A DNA stretch of 55,453 nucleotides from Deinococcus sp. Arct2-2 (GCF_004801315.1 NZ_SSNW01000027.1:1-55453), one strand, 5' to 3'; shown: positions 1 through 9,445, counted from the stretch's first letter. A program made the numbers and translations. The notes: a model not told the origin generated them from the letters alone.

Positions 1-40
1 CCCCGTGAACCAAGTCGGAAGCCGTGTCATGCTCAAGTCT

Positions 41-72
41 GACAGGGGAAGCAGCCTGCTGCTTCCCCTGTC
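41..72. terminator. Perfect inverted repeat with 14-bp stem
   Basis: The arms GACAGGGGAAGCAG (41-54) and CTGCTTCCCCTGTC (59-72) are exact complements around a 4-base loop. This could act as a transcription terminator for a gene left of the window, or for the leftward gene at 154-627. There is no T-run on either side, so a rho-independent terminator is only a guess and it may be another dispersed hairpin. Positions 1-40 show nothing recognisable. Confidence 0.45.
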
Positions 73-90
73 AATGGCCAAAGTCGAGCT

Positions 91-133
91 AAGGGGGGGC
101 GTTGTGCCAGCAACGGGGGGGTTCACCTTCCAA
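91..133 (+). repeat. Family A repeat, right half only
   Basis: This is the 3' half of the dispersed family A element. It has the G-run, the small hairpin GTTG-TGCCAG-CAAC, a second G-run, and the terminal TTCACCTTCCAA. The left half (CCCCCCAGTCTGCTTCGCAG) is absent. The orientation matches every other copy in the window. Confidence 0.85.
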
Positions 134-153
134 GCTTAATCACCCACCGTTCC

Positions 154-627
154 TCACCTATCGCTAGGCCGGGGCCGCATCCGGTCTGGGGCCTCGCGCC
201 AATCGCCGCTGGCAATGGCGTCGGCTCCGGGCTGCTCTAGACGGTCTGCACGGGCATACAGATACACCCACGCGGGCAAGAGTTGGCCGCCCTCTACATC
301 CAGTTCCACCTGCTCGCGGGTATACAGCGGCGGCGTTTCTTCTGTGCCTTCCAGCGCGTCCAAAAAGGGTAGGGCGGCGTGCCAGTCGGCAGGCGTATAG
401 GTCAATGCGTGGCCCAACACAAAGTCTTGTGCAATGCCGGGAATGACTGCCGGGTACGCTTCCGGCGTGAGGTGAAGCAGTCGGTGGCCGCGCAAGGTGG
501 CGGGCTGGGCTGTAAACGTGCCGCCCCGTGCCGCTACTCCCGCGTTACGCTCGCCGGGCATCAGGGTGCCGTAGACGAAAACGGTGGTCAGCGGGCCAAT
601 TCCGGGTACAGCAACGGGAACAGTCAT
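154..627 (-). CDS. Gamma-glutamylcyclotransferase-like (AIG2/GGCT fold) protein
   Basis: A 157-residue protein of the AIG2/gamma-glutamylcyclotransferase-like family, usual length for bacterial members. The N-terminal [12 protein letters not shown] (about residues 17-28) is the family's diagnostic YGTL loop, which binds the substrate's gamma-glutamyl or phosphate-like group. Related enzymes release 5-oxoproline from gamma-glutamyl amines or peptides, but the substrate here cannot be read from the sequence. A cytosolic location is likely, as no signal peptide is visible. It stands alone and is transcribed away from the protease gene at 789. The start is supported by a -10-like TAGCAT seven bases upstream of ATG, suggesting a leaderless transcript. 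Confidence 0.8.
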   Translation of the reverse strand: MTVPVAVPGIGPLTTVFVYGTLMPGERNAGVAARGGTFTAQPATLRGHRLLHLTPEAYPAVIPGIAQDFVLGHALTYTPADWHAALPFLDALEGTEETPPLYTREQVELDVEGGQLLPAWVYLYARADRLEQPGADAIASGDWREAPDRMRPRPSDR

Positions 628-640
628 GGGCTACATGCTA
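628..640 (-). promoter_or_regulatory. Leaderless-type -10 element of the GGCT-like gene
   Basis: On the minus strand TAGCAT is followed by seven bases and then the ATG at 627. This fits the TANNNT-N6/7-start arrangement repeated at many genes in this window. Confidence 0.5.
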
Positions 641-788
641 GCGGCGCGGCCAGATTGGGGCGGAAAGCGGTCTATGCACGGCTCATGCTCAGCACAAAAA
701 ATTATCATGAAGAACAACTGTAATTCTCTGCGGTCAGGAACGAAACCAACCCCACACACCGGGCCTCGTTCGCCGTCCAAACTGACTT

Positions 789-1979
789 ATGAAATTTCAG
801 AACGCACGCGTCCGCCCTCTAGCTTTGGCCCTCTCTGCCGCGCTGGTGGGCGGTTCTGTGTTGTTCTCTTCCAGTGTGGCGCTTCAGGCTGTGCCGCAGT
901 CGGCTCAGCCCGGCACCGCGCAGCCCACCAGCCCCGCCGAGCGCCGCGCCGGAAGCACGCCCGCTCCCCTGACCACCGCCGAAAAAGCCGCTCTGAACGC
1001 CCTCTTTACCAAAAGCCGCGCCGCCACGTTACGCATCGAGCAGTGCCCACCCACCAACTGCGCCGATTCGGACGGCGTAGGCACAGCCTTCCTGATCAGT
1101 GCCGATGGGTTGGCGCTTACGGCCTACCATGTGGTGTTTCAGGCCAAAAATCTGAGCGCCCAAACCGTAGACAAAAAGCGTTATGCCGTAGAAGTGATCG
1201 GGTACGACGACCAGTCCGATCTGGCGTTGCTGCGCGTGAAAGTCCCCAAAGGCACGCCTTTTTTGCCGCTGGCCGCCAGCCGTCCGGCAGTGGGAGATTC
1301 GGCGTTGGCGATTGGGAACGGCGGTGGAGCCTTCCTGACCTCTAAAACAGGCCGCCTGACCGCGCTGGACGTGGCCGCAGAACGTGCCAACTTCCCGGCT
1401 GGCACGCTGGAACTGAACGCCCAACTGATTCCCGGCGACAGCGGCGGCCCGATTCTGAATACCAAGGGCGAAGTGACGGGCGTGGTCAGCTACATCAGCG
1501 TGCAGGGGCAAGGTGGCGTGCGCCGGATTCAGTCTTATGCCGTGCCCGTGACCACCAACGACGCCCGCGTTGCCGCCCTGAAACGCGGCGAGAAACGGGA
1601 CGCGCCCATTATCGGGATTGGGATCGGCGGTGATTTGGCTGCCCTGACCGACCTCAGCGAGCGCGAATTTGCCGAGGCCAACCGTATCCTCGAACTGGAT
1701 TTGGGCACGACGCCCGGCGCGTTTTTTACCAGCGTCTCGGCGGGCAGCCCGGCAGCCAAAGCGGGCCTGCAACCCCTTCAATACAACGAAGACGGCAAGC
1801 GCGTGCGCGGCGACATCGTGACTGCCGTAAACGGCAAACGCATCGTCAACTTCACGGAATTTCAGTTTGCCGTGCGCTCCTATGCCCCCGGCGACACCGT
1901 GACGTTAAGCGTGTTGAGGGCGGGCAAAACCATCGAAGTGAAGCTGGTGCTGATCCCGCGAGTAACTGTGCAGAACTGA
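789..1979 (+). CDS. Secreted HtrA/DegP-type trypsin-like serine protease with PDZ domain
   Basis: A 396-residue S1C-family protease for the cell envelope. Residues 1-35 form a signal peptide (basic start, then a hydrophobic run [12 protein letters not shown]), followed by an Ala/Pro-rich linker to about residue 60. The trypsin-like domain carries His114 (TAYHVV), Asp144 (DQSDLALL) and Ser218 (GDSGGP), so the catalytic triad is complete. A single C-terminal PDZ domain (about residues 300-393; [18 protein letters not shown]) should recognise misfolded C-termini. Family members degrade or refold damaged periplasmic proteins. The gene is monocistronic and ends at a hairpin terminator. Two Cys residues at 86 and 91, just before the His loop, are unusual for HtrA and could form a disulfide (inference). 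Confidence 0.88.
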   Translation: MKFQNARVRPLALALSAALVGGSVLFSSSVALQAVPQSAQPGTAQPTSPAERRAGSTPAPLTTAEKAALNALFTKSRAATLRIEQCPPTNCADSDGVGTAFLISADGLALTAYHVVFQAKNLSAQTVDKKRYAVEVIGYDDQSDLALLRVKVPKGTPFLPLAASRPAVGDSALAIGNGGGAFLTSKTGRLTALDVAAERANFPAGTLELNAQLIPGDSGGPILNTKGEVTGVVSYISVQGQGGVRRIQSYAVPVTTNDARVAALKRGEKRDAPIIGIGIGGDLAALTDLSEREFAEANRILELDLGTTPGAFFTSVSAGSPAAKAGLQPLQYNEDGKRVRGDIVTAVNGKRIVNFTEFQFAVRSYAPGDTVTLSVLRAGKTIEVKLVLIPRVTVQN

Positions 1980-1988
1980 TCGTCAGGG

Positions 1989-2013
1989 AGGGCCGGAAGC
2001 ATCGGCCCTTTTC
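1989..2013 (+). terminator. Rho-independent terminator after the HtrA-like gene
   Basis: AGGGCCG (1989-1995) pairs with CGGCCCT (2003-2009) around a 7-base loop and runs into TTTTCTC, ten bases after the stop codon. Confidence 0.8.
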
Positions 2014-2025
2014 TCTGCCTTGATA

Positions 2026-2097
2026 TTCTGTTAGATACAGAACTATTAATCTATAATTAAGCTTGACAATTCTGTGCGGAGCAGAATACTGTGACGT
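2026..2097 (+). promoter_or_regulatory. Promoter with two copies of a TTCTG-N7-CAGAA operator
   Basis: Two inverted repeats share the same half-sites and spacing: TTCTG-N7-CAGAA at 2026-2042, and the longer ATTCTG-N7-CAGAAT at 2069-2087. Their centres are 44 bp apart, about four helical turns. The second lies between a consensus -35 TTGACA (2063-2068) and a -10-like TACTGT (2087-2092), so a bound protein would block RNA polymerase. Only five bases separate the -10 from the ATG at 2098, pointing to a leaderless mRNA. The regulator is not identifiable here. The site does not look like the Deinococcus radiation/desiccation motif (TTATGT-type). Confidence 0.65.
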
Positions 2098-2619
2098 ATG
2101 GACTCCGCACTTAAGAAAGCAGGCGCGATGCTGGCCCACCTCGACCTCTTTCACCACATGCTGCACCTGCGCGGGCTGCTGCAACTGGCCGCACATATGG
2201 AAGAGCGGGGCGACCGCGTGACCCTCATCAGCCCCGATACCATTACCTTGATCGGCAGCGAGCAGAGCGCCGCGCCGAACGTGACCACCACCAAAGGCGC
2301 AACCATCGTGTCGGGGAACGCCTACGCCGTGCTACGTACCTTGAAGGGCCACGACGCCCCCGAATACGCCGTGACCCGTGAGGAACTCGGCGCACTGAAC
2401 GCCCGCGCCGTAGCCGACCTAGAAGCCGGAGACGCTCTGCGTGCCTTCACCGACACCCTGACCCGCATTACGGCTGGTACGCCCGCTGTGGCCCCGGCTG
2501 CCGCCACACCCGCTCCTGAAGCGCCCCCGGCTGCAACTGCGCCCAATGCCGAACGCGCCGCCCGCCCCCGCCGCAGCGCCGAAGCCGACGCGGGCAGCGC
2601 CGATCAGCCTGCCGCCTAA
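2098..2619 (+). CDS. Conserved hypothetical protein with Ala/Pro-rich tail
   Basis: A 173-residue protein I do not recognise. Residues 1-40 look helical (LDLFHHMLHLRGLLQLAAHM), residues 40-90 look like beta structure (RVTLISPDTITLIG, GATIVSGNAYAVL), and from about 125 the chain is a low-complexity Ala/Pro-rich tail ending in a charged segment (RPRRSAEADAGS). No signal peptide or membrane segment is visible. What stands out is its control: a strong -35, a probable leaderless start and two matching operators, so expression is probably switched rather than constitutive. It is monocistronic with a clear terminator. The start was chosen because the -10 box lies directly before this ATG. Confidence 0.75.
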   Translation: MDSALKKAGAMLAHLDLFHHMLHLRGLLQLAAHMEERGDRVTLISPDTITLIGSEQSAAPNVTTTKGATIVSGNAYAVLRTLKGHDAPEYAVTREELGALNARAVADLEAGDALRAFTDTLTRITAGTPAVAPAAATPAPEAPPAATAPNAERAARPRRSAEADAGSADQPAA

Positions 2620-2635
2620 CTCGATTTGCTGCATC

Positions 2636-2663
2636 AGCCGTCTTGAAGGGGGCGGCTTTTTTT
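2636..2663 (+). terminator. Rho-independent terminator
   Basis: AGCCG (2636-2640) pairs with CGGCT (2653-2657) and is followed by a run of seven T. It lies 17 bases after the stop at 2619. Confidence 0.75.
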
Positions 2664-2761
2664 GTGTTATGTGAGGTCTAGTCGGGCGGGGTCTAAAGGA
2701 AGGTCAAAGGCAGGTCTTTGCGTTTACCCACGAAAGGGAATTTCTCGACCACCTGTAGGAT

Positions 2762-3502
2762 TTAGGTCTCCTTCGTCTCGATTCGTGTGCGTTCCTGCCA
2801 ATACGACGACGTTTCAGTCGCGGGTAACAGGCGCAGGCTCTCCGCTTCGGCCCGGTCTGCCAAGGCTTGGGCTTCTTGTGCGGCACGTTTCTGGCCCAGC
2901 CAGCCGTTCCAGTAGGCTTGCAGCGTTTGCGTCACCAAGTCCAGCGGCACCGTTTGCGATCCATCTAACGGCTGATACAGCAAATCCAAGTCGGTGAGCG
3001 GGCCACCATTCGGGCCGCCCACAGGTTGCCAATACGGAATGTCTACGGTGCGCAGGCCCCAAGCGTGCAGCGCGGCGCGGCGGGCGGTGGCGCTGCTGCC
3101 AGCTTTTGCCTCGGCCTCCCGGTCTTCCGCATCTTGCCGCCCCGCAAATACGCTATCGGCAAAGATGCCTGCCAAGCCTGCTGCACGCACTTCTTCCAGC
3201 TTGGCGGCGTGCAGCGCCCAGCCCACGCCCCGGCCTTGCGCCTGCCGCGCCACCCCCGTAAACGATGTGAATCCGGCTGCCGTCATGAGATGAAAGACGG
3301 TGCCGCCCAGCACTTGCCCGCTCTCGTCTTCGGCCACTAGAACCCGGTTACGCGGCCCCGAAACAAGGCGCGGAAACATCTGTGGCGGCATCAGCGTGTC
3401 GGGATCGTAGTAGCTCTCGTCCTGCACGCGCCCAAAGGCAGGGAGGGCCGGGTCTGCCGGGTCAAGCACGCGGCGCACGGTGACGGAGAGGGGAGAGGAC
3501 AT
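2762..3502 (-). CDS. GNAT-family N-acetyltransferase
   Basis: A 246-residue acyl-CoA-dependent transferase. The central segment [19 protein letters not shown] followed by [15 protein letters not shown] is the GNAT beta4 strand plus motif A (Q/RxxGxG/A), which binds the acetyl-CoA pyrophosphate. The substrate is unknown. The C-terminal 100 residues (after [17 protein letters not shown]) extend past the usual 150-residue domain and may hold a second, degenerate lobe. The reading frame continues upstream into the neighbouring membrane-protein gene, but MSSPLSV at 3502 is preferred because it starts just clear of that gene's stop at 3523. It is probably the last gene of the PadR operon by position, though the 20-base gap is not proof. 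Confidence 0.78.
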   Translation of the reverse strand: MSSPLSVTVRRVLDPADPALPAFGRVQDESYYDPDTLMPPQMFPRLVSGPRNRVLVAEDESGQVLGGTVFHLMTAAGFTSFTGVARQAQGRGVGWALHAAKLEEVRAAGLAGIFADSVFAGRQDAEDREAEAKAGSSATARRAALHAWGLRTVDIPYWQPVGGPNGGPLTDLDLLYQPLDGSQTVPLDLVTQTLQAYWNGWLGQKRAAQEAQALADRAEAESLRLLPATETSSYWQERTRIETKET

Positions 3503-3522
3503 GGAAGCAGAATAGCTGGGGC

Positions 3523-4137
3523 TTAGTTGGGTGTGCCTACCAAGCGCAAAGTGCGGTCTAGGCGCAAGTAATTTTGGCGGGCGTCCCAGAATTGATACAG
3601 CATGAGGGCGGGAAATAAGGCTACGTAGTAGCCCATGAACGCACCCAAGGATTGTCCACTCAGTAGGGAAATTGTCCAGCCAGACCACAACATGATCTGA
3701 AGGGCGCTGACCGTCCAGCTTGAGCGCACGAATTGACGTTTGATGAGGGGCGATCGGGCAGAGCAACCCCAAACCACTGCTGAGATGAGCAATACCGATA
3801 CTGGCCCGAACAATTGGGTCAAGTCCTTTCCGTGCGAATCCCAAGCGATCCAGCTGCCCAGCAAAGCCATAGCCGCGACAAAAGTATGGACGAAGATGTT
3901 CCTACCCCGTTTGGCTTGCTCCAACTCTTTCAATTTGTAAGTAGTGAAGTACAAGCTACCCAGTTGCTTTTTAACCATGTTTGGGTCGCCCAACACCCCC
4001 TGCACGTCGTTCGGAGATTCGGAATCCAGCAAGTGGGCGCGGTATTCATCCTCTAGACGCAGTTGCACAGGCTCCGGCAAGTCCTTGAGCGCCACCGTTA
4101 GCCAGTAGTGCAGCGTCATCGGTTTTGGGGAAGTCAT
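3523..4137 (-). CDS. PadR-associated four-helix membrane protein
   Basis: A 204-residue protein with a cytosolic N-terminal part (about 1-85: charged, helical, [27 protein letters not shown]) and then four hydrophobic stretches (about 86-100, 112-125, 140-160, 165-182). This build resembles the HAAS/DUF1700-like membrane proteins that often sit behind PadR regulators. The function is unknown. Such pairs are commonly thought to be stress- or envelope-responsive modules. Its ATG overlaps the stop of the PadR gene by four bases, so the two are translationally coupled. A similar pairing with a different membrane partner occurs at 16155-17677. Confidence 0.72.
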   Translation of the reverse strand: MTSPKPMTLHYWLTVALKDLPEPVQLRLEDEYRAHLLDSESPNDVQGVLGDPNMVKKQLGSLYFTTYKLKELEQAKRGRNIFVHTFVAAMALLGSWIAWDSHGKDLTQLFGPVSVLLISAVVWGCSARSPLIKRQFVRSSWTVSALQIMLWSGWTISLLSGQSLGAFMGYYVALFPALMLYQFWDARQNYLRLDRTLRLVGTPN

Positions 4138-4463
4138 GATTGTGCCTCCTGTTGCGGCAGACCCAGCACGGCCTGAACGGCCCGGATTTGTGCCTGCCAG
4201 TCGGTGCGTGTGCGGGCCAGTGCCCCCAGCCCCGCTTCGGTCAGGCGGTACTCGCGGCGCAGGCGTCCGCCCACTTCGCGCTCTTCGCTCAGAATCAGCC
4301 CCTCGCCTTCCAGCGCGTGCAGGGCCGGATACAGCGTGCCTTCGCGGGCCGTCAGCAGCCCCTCGCTGCGGGCGTGAATGGCCTGCGCGATAGCGTAGCC
4401 GTGTTCGGGCTGACGCTCCAGCACCGCCAGAATCAGCAGGCGCAACCGCTCGCGGGTGTTCAT
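4134..4463 (-). CDS. PadR-family transcriptional regulator
   Basis: A 109-residue winged-helix repressor. It shows the PadR core LRLLILAVLERQPEHGYAIAQAI, then the recognition and wing segment LTAREGTLYPALHALEGEGLI and the YRLTEAGLGAL strand, with a short C-terminal dimerisation helix. These proteins usually repress their own operon and respond to small hydrophobic ligands or cell-wall stress. The effector is not predictable. It leads a two-gene unit with the membrane protein at 3523-4137. A TATGCT box six bases before the ATG and a palindrome at 4489-4507 suggest a leaderless, self-controlled promoter. Confidence 0.88.
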   Translation of the reverse strand: MNTRERLRLLILAVLERQPEHGYAIAQAIHARSEGLLTAREGTLYPALHALEGEGLILSEEREVGGRLRREYRLTEAGLGALARTRTDWQAQIRAVQAVLGLPQQEAQS

Positions 4464-4507
4464 GGAGTCAGCATACCTCTAAAGTGGATGTATTGAAAGT
4501 CAATGCA
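4464..4507. promoter_or_regulatory. Shared promoter region with palindrome between divergent PadR and DinB genes
   Basis: TG-T-ATTGA-AAG-TCAAT-G-CA (4489-4507) is a near-perfect palindrome. On the minus strand TTGACT within it could serve as a -35 for padR, and TATGCT (4470-4475) is a leaderless-type -10 six bases before ATG. The palindrome also lies upstream of the divergent DinB gene, so one repressor could control both directions (inference). Confidence 0.5.
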
Positions 4508-4544
4508 TTCGAACTTGTCCCAAAAATCCTGCAATACTGCGTGC

Positions 4545-5105
4545 ATGACAGCCTCGCCCCATGCAGATCGGTTGGCAGACTCTTCGGCAGATCAGTACCC
4601 CATCGGGCCGATTCCCACTCTGCCGGGGCAAGACCGGGCCACGCTGGATGCAGTGGCGGCGCGAATGCTGGCAACGGCGCAGGCATGGCGCACTTTGCTG
4701 TCTGGCCTGACCGAAGCCGACTTGGGTAGGCGCTACCGCCCCGGCAGTTGGACGGTGCATGAACTGGCCCACCACGCCGCCGACGCCCATCTGCACGGGC
4801 TGGTGCGCCTCAGCTACGGGCTGGCCGAGCAGCCTTACACCATTCAGCCCATGAATGAGAATGCTTGGTTGGCCCTGCCCACGACTGCCGCGCCCGTGCA
4901 AGACGCCCTCACATTGATGGACGGTCTGAATGTGCGCTGGGCTGCCCTGCTGCGGGGCACCGATCCACAGGCTTTCAACGAACAAATTCTGCACCCGCAG
5001 GAAGGGCAGCAGACCCTCTGGCGCTTGGTCGCCAAGCACGACTGGCACCTGCGCCATCACCTCGCACATGCCCAACTGGCGCTGGGGCTGGAGGTGGCCC
5101 GATGA
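4545..5105 (+). CDS. DinB/YfiT-family thiol transferase or metal-dependent hydrolase
   Basis: A 186-residue four-helix-bundle protein of the DinB_2/YfiT group. The segments YPIGPIPTL, YRPGSWTVHELAHHAADAHLHG and WHLRHHLAHAQ carry the conserved histidines that hold a divalent metal. In bacteria that use bacillithiol, YfiT-like proteins act as S-transferases; Deinococcus is known to make bacillithiol, so that role is plausible here but unproven. The start at 4545 (MTASPHADR) is preferred to 4503: an AATACT box lies six bases before it, and the earlier start would fall inside the palindrome. It is followed by two overlapping or abutting genes and probably heads that operon. Confidence 0.8.
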   Translation: MTASPHADRLADSSADQYPIGPIPTLPGQDRATLDAVAARMLATAQAWRTLLSGLTEADLGRRYRPGSWTVHELAHHAADAHLHGLVRLSYGLAEQPYTIQPMNENAWLALPTTAAPVQDALTLMDGLNVRWAALLRGTDPQAFNEQILHPQEGQQTLWRLVAKHDWHLRHHLAHAQLALGLEVAR

Positions 5106-5404
5106 AACGCACCCCTTGGATGGGCGTGGCCCTGATGGTGGTGGCGGGGCTGGCCCTGTCGGTGTTGCTGGCCGCCACCCGCAATACGCCGCTGCTGTAT
5201 GCGGGCCTGCATATCCTGATTTACGGCGGGCTGGGTTACTGGGCCTACACCCAATGGCGGCGGGTACGCCACGCCCGCACCGGGCAGATGGGCCAAGCCC
5301 GCTGGCTGTATCTGGGCCTGATGGGATTCAGTGCGCTGGTGATCGTGGTGCGCTTGCTGGAAGCCTTTTCAGGGGCAGGGGTAGGAACAGGAGCGGGCGT
5401 TTGA
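5102..5404 (+). CDS. Small membrane protein
   Basis: A 100-residue protein with three probable membrane helices: about 8-25 (VALMVVAGLALSVLLAA), 32-48 (LLYAGLHILIYGGLGYW) and 68-88 (WLYLGLMGFSALVIVVRLL). A basic loop (QWRRVRHARTG) lies between the second and third. The family is not recognised. The ATG overlaps the TGA of the DinB gene by four bases, so it is translated by coupling. The tail is Gly/Ala-rich. Confidence 0.7.
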   Translation: MKRTPWMGVALMVVAGLALSVLLAATRNTPLLYAGLHILIYGGLGYWAYTQWRRVRHARTGQMGQARWLYLGLMGFSALVIVVRLLEAFSGAGVGTGAGV

Positions 5405-5427
5405 GTTTAGCCGTATCCGATTCGGAG

Positions 5428-6087
5428 ATGTTGCTGGGGCCGCTGCTGGCGCAAGACCCGCGCCTGCCCGCCGTGTGGGACTGGGTGGAATCCTCCATGA
5501 CTTTTGATGCCGCCCATGACACTGCCCACCTAACACGGGTGGCCCGCTGGACGCTGCGCTGCGCCCCGGCGTTGGCTCCCGGCCTCGCGGTGGCCGCCGC
5601 CCTCTCGCACGATGTCATTAACCTGCCCAAAAACCACCCCCAGCGGGCGCAGGCCAGCACGTTGGCTGCCGATGCAGTGCGGGCCAAGCTACCCAGCCTC
5701 GGTTTTGATGAAGTGGAGGCCGAAGCGGTGGCCGCCGCCGTGCGCGATCATTCCTATTCTCGCGGGGCCACACCGGAAACCATGTTGGGTGCGGCCTTGC
5801 AAGACGCAGACCGCCTAGACGCGCTGGGCGCACTGGGCATTTTGCGGGCCGCAGCGGCAGGCGGCAGCATGAGACGCGCTCTCTTGCACGCCACCGATCC
5901 CTTTTGCACCGCCCGCACGCCCAACGACGCGGTATACACCGTGGATCACTTTTTTACCAAGCTGTTGCGGCTGGAATCCACCTTTCAGACGGCTGTAGGC
6001 AAGGTAGAAGCGGCGCGGCGCACGGCGGTCATGCGGGCATTCTTGGCGAATTTGGGGGAAGAAGTGGGAGTGGAGTTTTTGGGGTGA
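5428..6087 (+). CDS. HD-domain phosphohydrolase, YedJ-like
   Basis: A 219-residue member of the HD superfamily, closely matching the pattern of E. coli YedJ: AAHDTAHLTRVAR, then LSHDVINLPKNHPQR, then QDADRLDALGALGILR, and DPF...VDHFFTKLLRL near the end. His34, His61-Asp62 and the later Asp of DADRLDA should bind the metal. The family probably hydrolyses a nucleotide or other phosphate ester, and no substrate is established. A TTG at 5401 is an alternative start that would overlap the previous stop. ATG 5428 was chosen because it begins close to the conserved domain. It is the last gene of the DinB operon. Confidence 0.82.
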   Translation: MLLGPLLAQDPRLPAVWDWVESSMTFDAAHDTAHLTRVARWTLRCAPALAPGLAVAAALSHDVINLPKNHPQRAQASTLAADAVRAKLPSLGFDEVEAEAVAAAVRDHSYSRGATPETMLGAALQDADRLDALGALGILRAAAAGGSMRRALLHATDPFCTARTPNDAVYTVDHFFTKLLRLESTFQTAVGKVEAARRTAVMRAFLANLGEEVGVEFLG

Positions 6088-6104
6088 GGGGGGAGGGTAA
6101 TCGC

Positions 6105-6310
6105 TTTGCTCACTCACCCCCTCCCAGCCTCCCCCCTCAAGGGTGAGGGGCCAAAAGTCTAAGATTCCAGCTCTTGCTTTTAGCCCTCTTCCTTTGTAGG
6201 ACTCGCAGAGCTGCGAAGCAGAGGGGCCACCCAGTAAGCGAACCTGCCCCAACACCTTAGACCCTAGACATTTAGACCCTTAGACACAGCACCCGTAGAC
6301 CAAGCCCCTT
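6105..6310. repeat. Family B repeat and short GTCTAA-type repeats between convergent genes
   Basis: The segment holds CACCCCCTCCCAGCCTCCC with CTCAAGGGTGAGGGG, then the family B submotif GACTCGCAGAGCTGCGAAG in reverse, ending in GAGGGGCCACC. From 6257 come several copies of TTAGACCCT-like units, also seen near 13000, 14015 and 39290. No coding potential is visible. It separates the rightward HD gene from the leftward phosphatase gene. Confidence 0.6.
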
Positions 6311-6323
6311 CCAACCCAGCCCC

Positions 6324-6956
6324 TCACTCCTCCAAGTGCGCCGCGTCGTTATAACCCACCAGCGTCCAGCGGCCCCCTGTGGAGGCTGAATTGGTGCGGC
6401 TAAGGCGAGTCAGGCCCGTGTGGGCCAACTGGTACGGAAAAGGCAGCACATAGTCCGGTTGAGGCAAGGCGGGCCACCCGAACAGACCGCACAGCAGGGC
6501 GCGAATGGCGGCCCCGTGCGAAAAGGCGATCACGCGCCCACCCTCCAATCCTTCGGCCCAGTCCTGCATGCGGTCAGCCACCACGCGCAGGCTCTCGCCG
6601 CCGCCGGGAGCAGGCAGCAGCCAAGGGTCGCGCTGCCAATCGGCGTAGTCGGGGTCATGGGTCACGGCGTCGGTGGTCACGCCCTCGTATTGCCCAAAGT
6701 GCATTTCGCGCAGGCGCACGTCTAGGCGTAGCGGTGCGCCCGGCAAACTCAGTTCGGCGGTGCGGGCGGCGCGGCTCAGGTCGCTGCTGTACACGGCGTC
6801 GAAGGTCTGGTTGCTCAGGCGGGCGGCCAGTTTTTCTGCCTGAGCCTCGCCCAGCGTGCCCAGCGGCGTATCGGTCCAGCCTTGCCAGCGGCCTATGCCG
6901 TTCCAGTCGGTGGCCCCGTGCCGCACAAGGGTCAGATGGAGGGGGTCACCTGTCAT
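6324..6956 (-). CDS. Histidine phosphatase (phosphoglycerate mutase-like) family protein
   Basis: A 210-residue enzyme of histidine phosphatase branch 1. [10 protein letters not shown] near the N-terminus has the Arg12-His13 pair, whose His is phosphorylated in the reaction. [11 protein letters not shown] supplies the acid, and [13 protein letters not shown] carries the second catalytic His. Members include cobalamin/alpha-ribazole phosphatases, broad-specificity phosphatases and true mutases, and the sequence does not separate these. The length is typical and it is cytosolic. It overlaps the upstream thioesterase gene by four bases, so the pair is one operon. Confidence 0.85.
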   Translation of the reverse strand: MTGDPLHLTLVRHGATDWNGIGRWQGWTDTPLGTLGEAQAEKLAARLSNQTFDAVYSSDLSRAARTAELSLPGAPLRLDVRLREMHFGQYEGVTTDAVTHDPDYADWQRDPWLLPAPGGGESLRVVADRMQDWAEGLEGGRVIAFSHGAAIRALLCGLFGWPALPQPDYVLPFPYQLAHTGLTRLSRTNSASTGGRWTLVGYNDAAHLEE

Positions 6957-7405
6957 GGCCGTTCCTCGAAGTTGGGGTCGTTTTGGGCCAAATCTGCGCC
7001 TTCGTGCAGGGGGGGTACGGGGCGCGGTTTGCCCTGTTCATCCAGCGCCACGAACACGAAATGCCCGGTGGTCGCCAGTTGCACCTCGCCGCTGGCCATC
7101 GTTTCGCGGTACACGTCTACCCGGATGGTCATAGAACTCCGGCCCACACGCACCACGCGGGCGTCCAGCGCCACCGCGTCGCCTACCCGGATCGGCACAT
7201 GGAAATCCACGCCGTCCATGCGGGCGGTGACCACACTGCCTCTGGAATGGCGCACGGCGGCCACACTCGCGGCCTTGTCCATCAAGGACAACACGAAGCC
7301 GCCGAACGCCGTGCCGTGGTAGTTGCTGTCTTTGGGAAACACCAGTTCCAGCATGCGGGCGCGGCTGCGCGGGGCGGGGGCAATCGGAGCGGGCTGATCG
7401 TTCAT
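6953..7405 (-). CDS. Hotdog-fold acyl-CoA thioesterase (YciA-like)
   Basis: A 150-residue cytosolic thioesterase. [28 protein letters not shown] is the active-site region of the YciA/ACOT group, with the Asn-x-His-Gly-x-x-x-Gly-Gly signature. [18 protein letters not shown] and GKPRPVP are also typical. Such enzymes hydrolyse short- to long-chain acyl-CoA. Substrate preference cannot be told. It is the first gene of a pair with the phosphatase at 6324. A GATACT box lies eight bases before the ATG. Confidence 0.85.
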   Translation of the reverse strand: MNDQPAPIAPAPRSRARMLELVFPKDSNYHGTAFGGFVLSLMDKAASVAAVRHSRGSVVTARMDGVDFHVPIRVGDAVALDARVVRVGRSSMTIRVDVYRETMASGEVQLATTGHFVFVALDEQGKPRPVPPLHEGADLAQNDPNFEERP

Positions 7406-7498
7406 CGCCGTGCAGTATCGCGTCTAAAGCACAGGCCAGCTAGAGAAGGTGGCGAGAGTTGCGCGGTTCGGTGGGCATTGGGCGTTGAAGTCGCGTGT

Positions 7499-7738
7499 AA
7501 ACCGCCCAGTCTGCTTCGCAGCCAGCCCCCCTTAAAGGGGAGCGCAAAAGCCTTTGTCCTCCCCTTAAGGGGAGGCGTTGCGTCAGCAACGGGGGGGTTC
7601 ACCTTCCAACTTAAATTTGAGCTACGTGTAAACCTCCCAGTCTGCTTCGCAGCCAGCCCCCCTTGAGGGGAGCGCAAAAGCCCTTGTCCCCACCTCTAAG
7701 GGGGGCGTTGCGCCAGCAACGGGGGGGTTCACCTTCCA
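7499..7738 (+). repeat. Family A repeats, two complete copies in tandem
   Basis: The copies are at 7499-7609 and 7629-7738. Each runs from AACC-CCCAGTCTGCTTCGCAGCC through two CCCCTT-AAGGGG-type hairpins to GCAACGGGGGGGTTCACCTTCC. The left flanks read CGTGTAAAC, the alternative terminal repeat seen at 30581 and 55297. Tandem pairs also occur at those two places. Confidence 0.9.
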
Positions 7739-8055
7739 CCCGATGTCAATAAGCGGGGCAAGAACCAACAAATGGAAAGACGCGTCAACCACCCTACAGC
7801 CCATCCCCAAAAATCGCCCCACATCGGACAAAATAACTCATCCATACTTAAAATGAGTAAAATATGAGATTTAAAAGGCCAGTTCAAAGATTGGGGGCAA
7901 GGGGGCGGAATGCAACAGAATGAATTGACACCCCTATTTTTGCGTGCCAGCATGAACATTACACATAACGTTTAACAAGAGTCTGGAGCAGTCAGTCTTA
8001 AGGCGGTAGGCCTATCTACCCTCATAGCTGTCTGTACCCGGCAGGAGGATCACCT
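7739..8055 (+). promoter_or_regulatory. AT-rich leader upstream of the Liv binding-protein gene
   Basis: This non-coding stretch is clearly more AT-rich than its surroundings between 7830 and 7980. It contains an inverted repeat ACTCAT-N11-ATGAGT (7836-7858) and the run TTACACATAACGTTTAAC around 7960, either of which could be regulatory. A Shine-Dalgarno AGGAGG (8044-8049) precedes the ATG at 8056. No open reading frame of interest is present. Confidence 0.45.
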
Positions 8056-9231
<1,176 letters not shown>

Positions 9232-9299
9232 AGCTGGGCCGGGCCGAGGCACAAGCGGCGGCCCACCTGAGCCAACCTCTTTGACCCAGAATCCACTGT

Positions 9300-9331
9300 C
9301 CGCGCCCCGCATCCGTGTTGGGGCGCGTTTT
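9300..9331 (+). terminator. Terminator between binding protein and livH
   Basis: CGCGCCCC (9301-9308) pairs with GGGGCGCG (9320-9327), followed by TTTT. It lies inside what would otherwise be a single liv operon, so it either attenuates or separates the two transcripts. Confidence 0.8.
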
Positions 9332-9357
9332 GGTTGATAGGGACTAAAGGTTGAGTT

Positions 9358-9445
9358 TGCCCGGTGGCCCCCTCTGCTCCGCAGCTCTGCGAGTCACCCC
9401 GTTGCTTCGCAATGCCCTCTCCCACAAGGGGCGAGGGAAAAGTAC
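9358..9445 (+). repeat. Family B repeat
   Basis: It begins GGTGGCCCCCTCTGCTCCGC, contains the hairpin GTTGC-TTC-GCAA and ends in CTCTCCCACAAGGGGCGAGG. Its orientation is opposite to the copies at 33486 and 47655. The remainder to 9544 holds the livH upstream region (TTGACG near 9484; Shine-Dalgarno AGGAGA). Confidence 0.7.

Noticed and set aside
1029..1781. Open frame of 250 codons antisense to the HtrA-like gene
   Set aside because: The plus strand shows signal peptide, full catalytic triad and PDZ domain; the antisense product has no features.
4503..4544. Upstream ATG of the DinB gene as the true start
   Set aside because: It would place the start codon inside the palindrome at 4489-4507, whereas ATG 4545 has a -10 box six bases upstream and begins nearer to the conserved domain.
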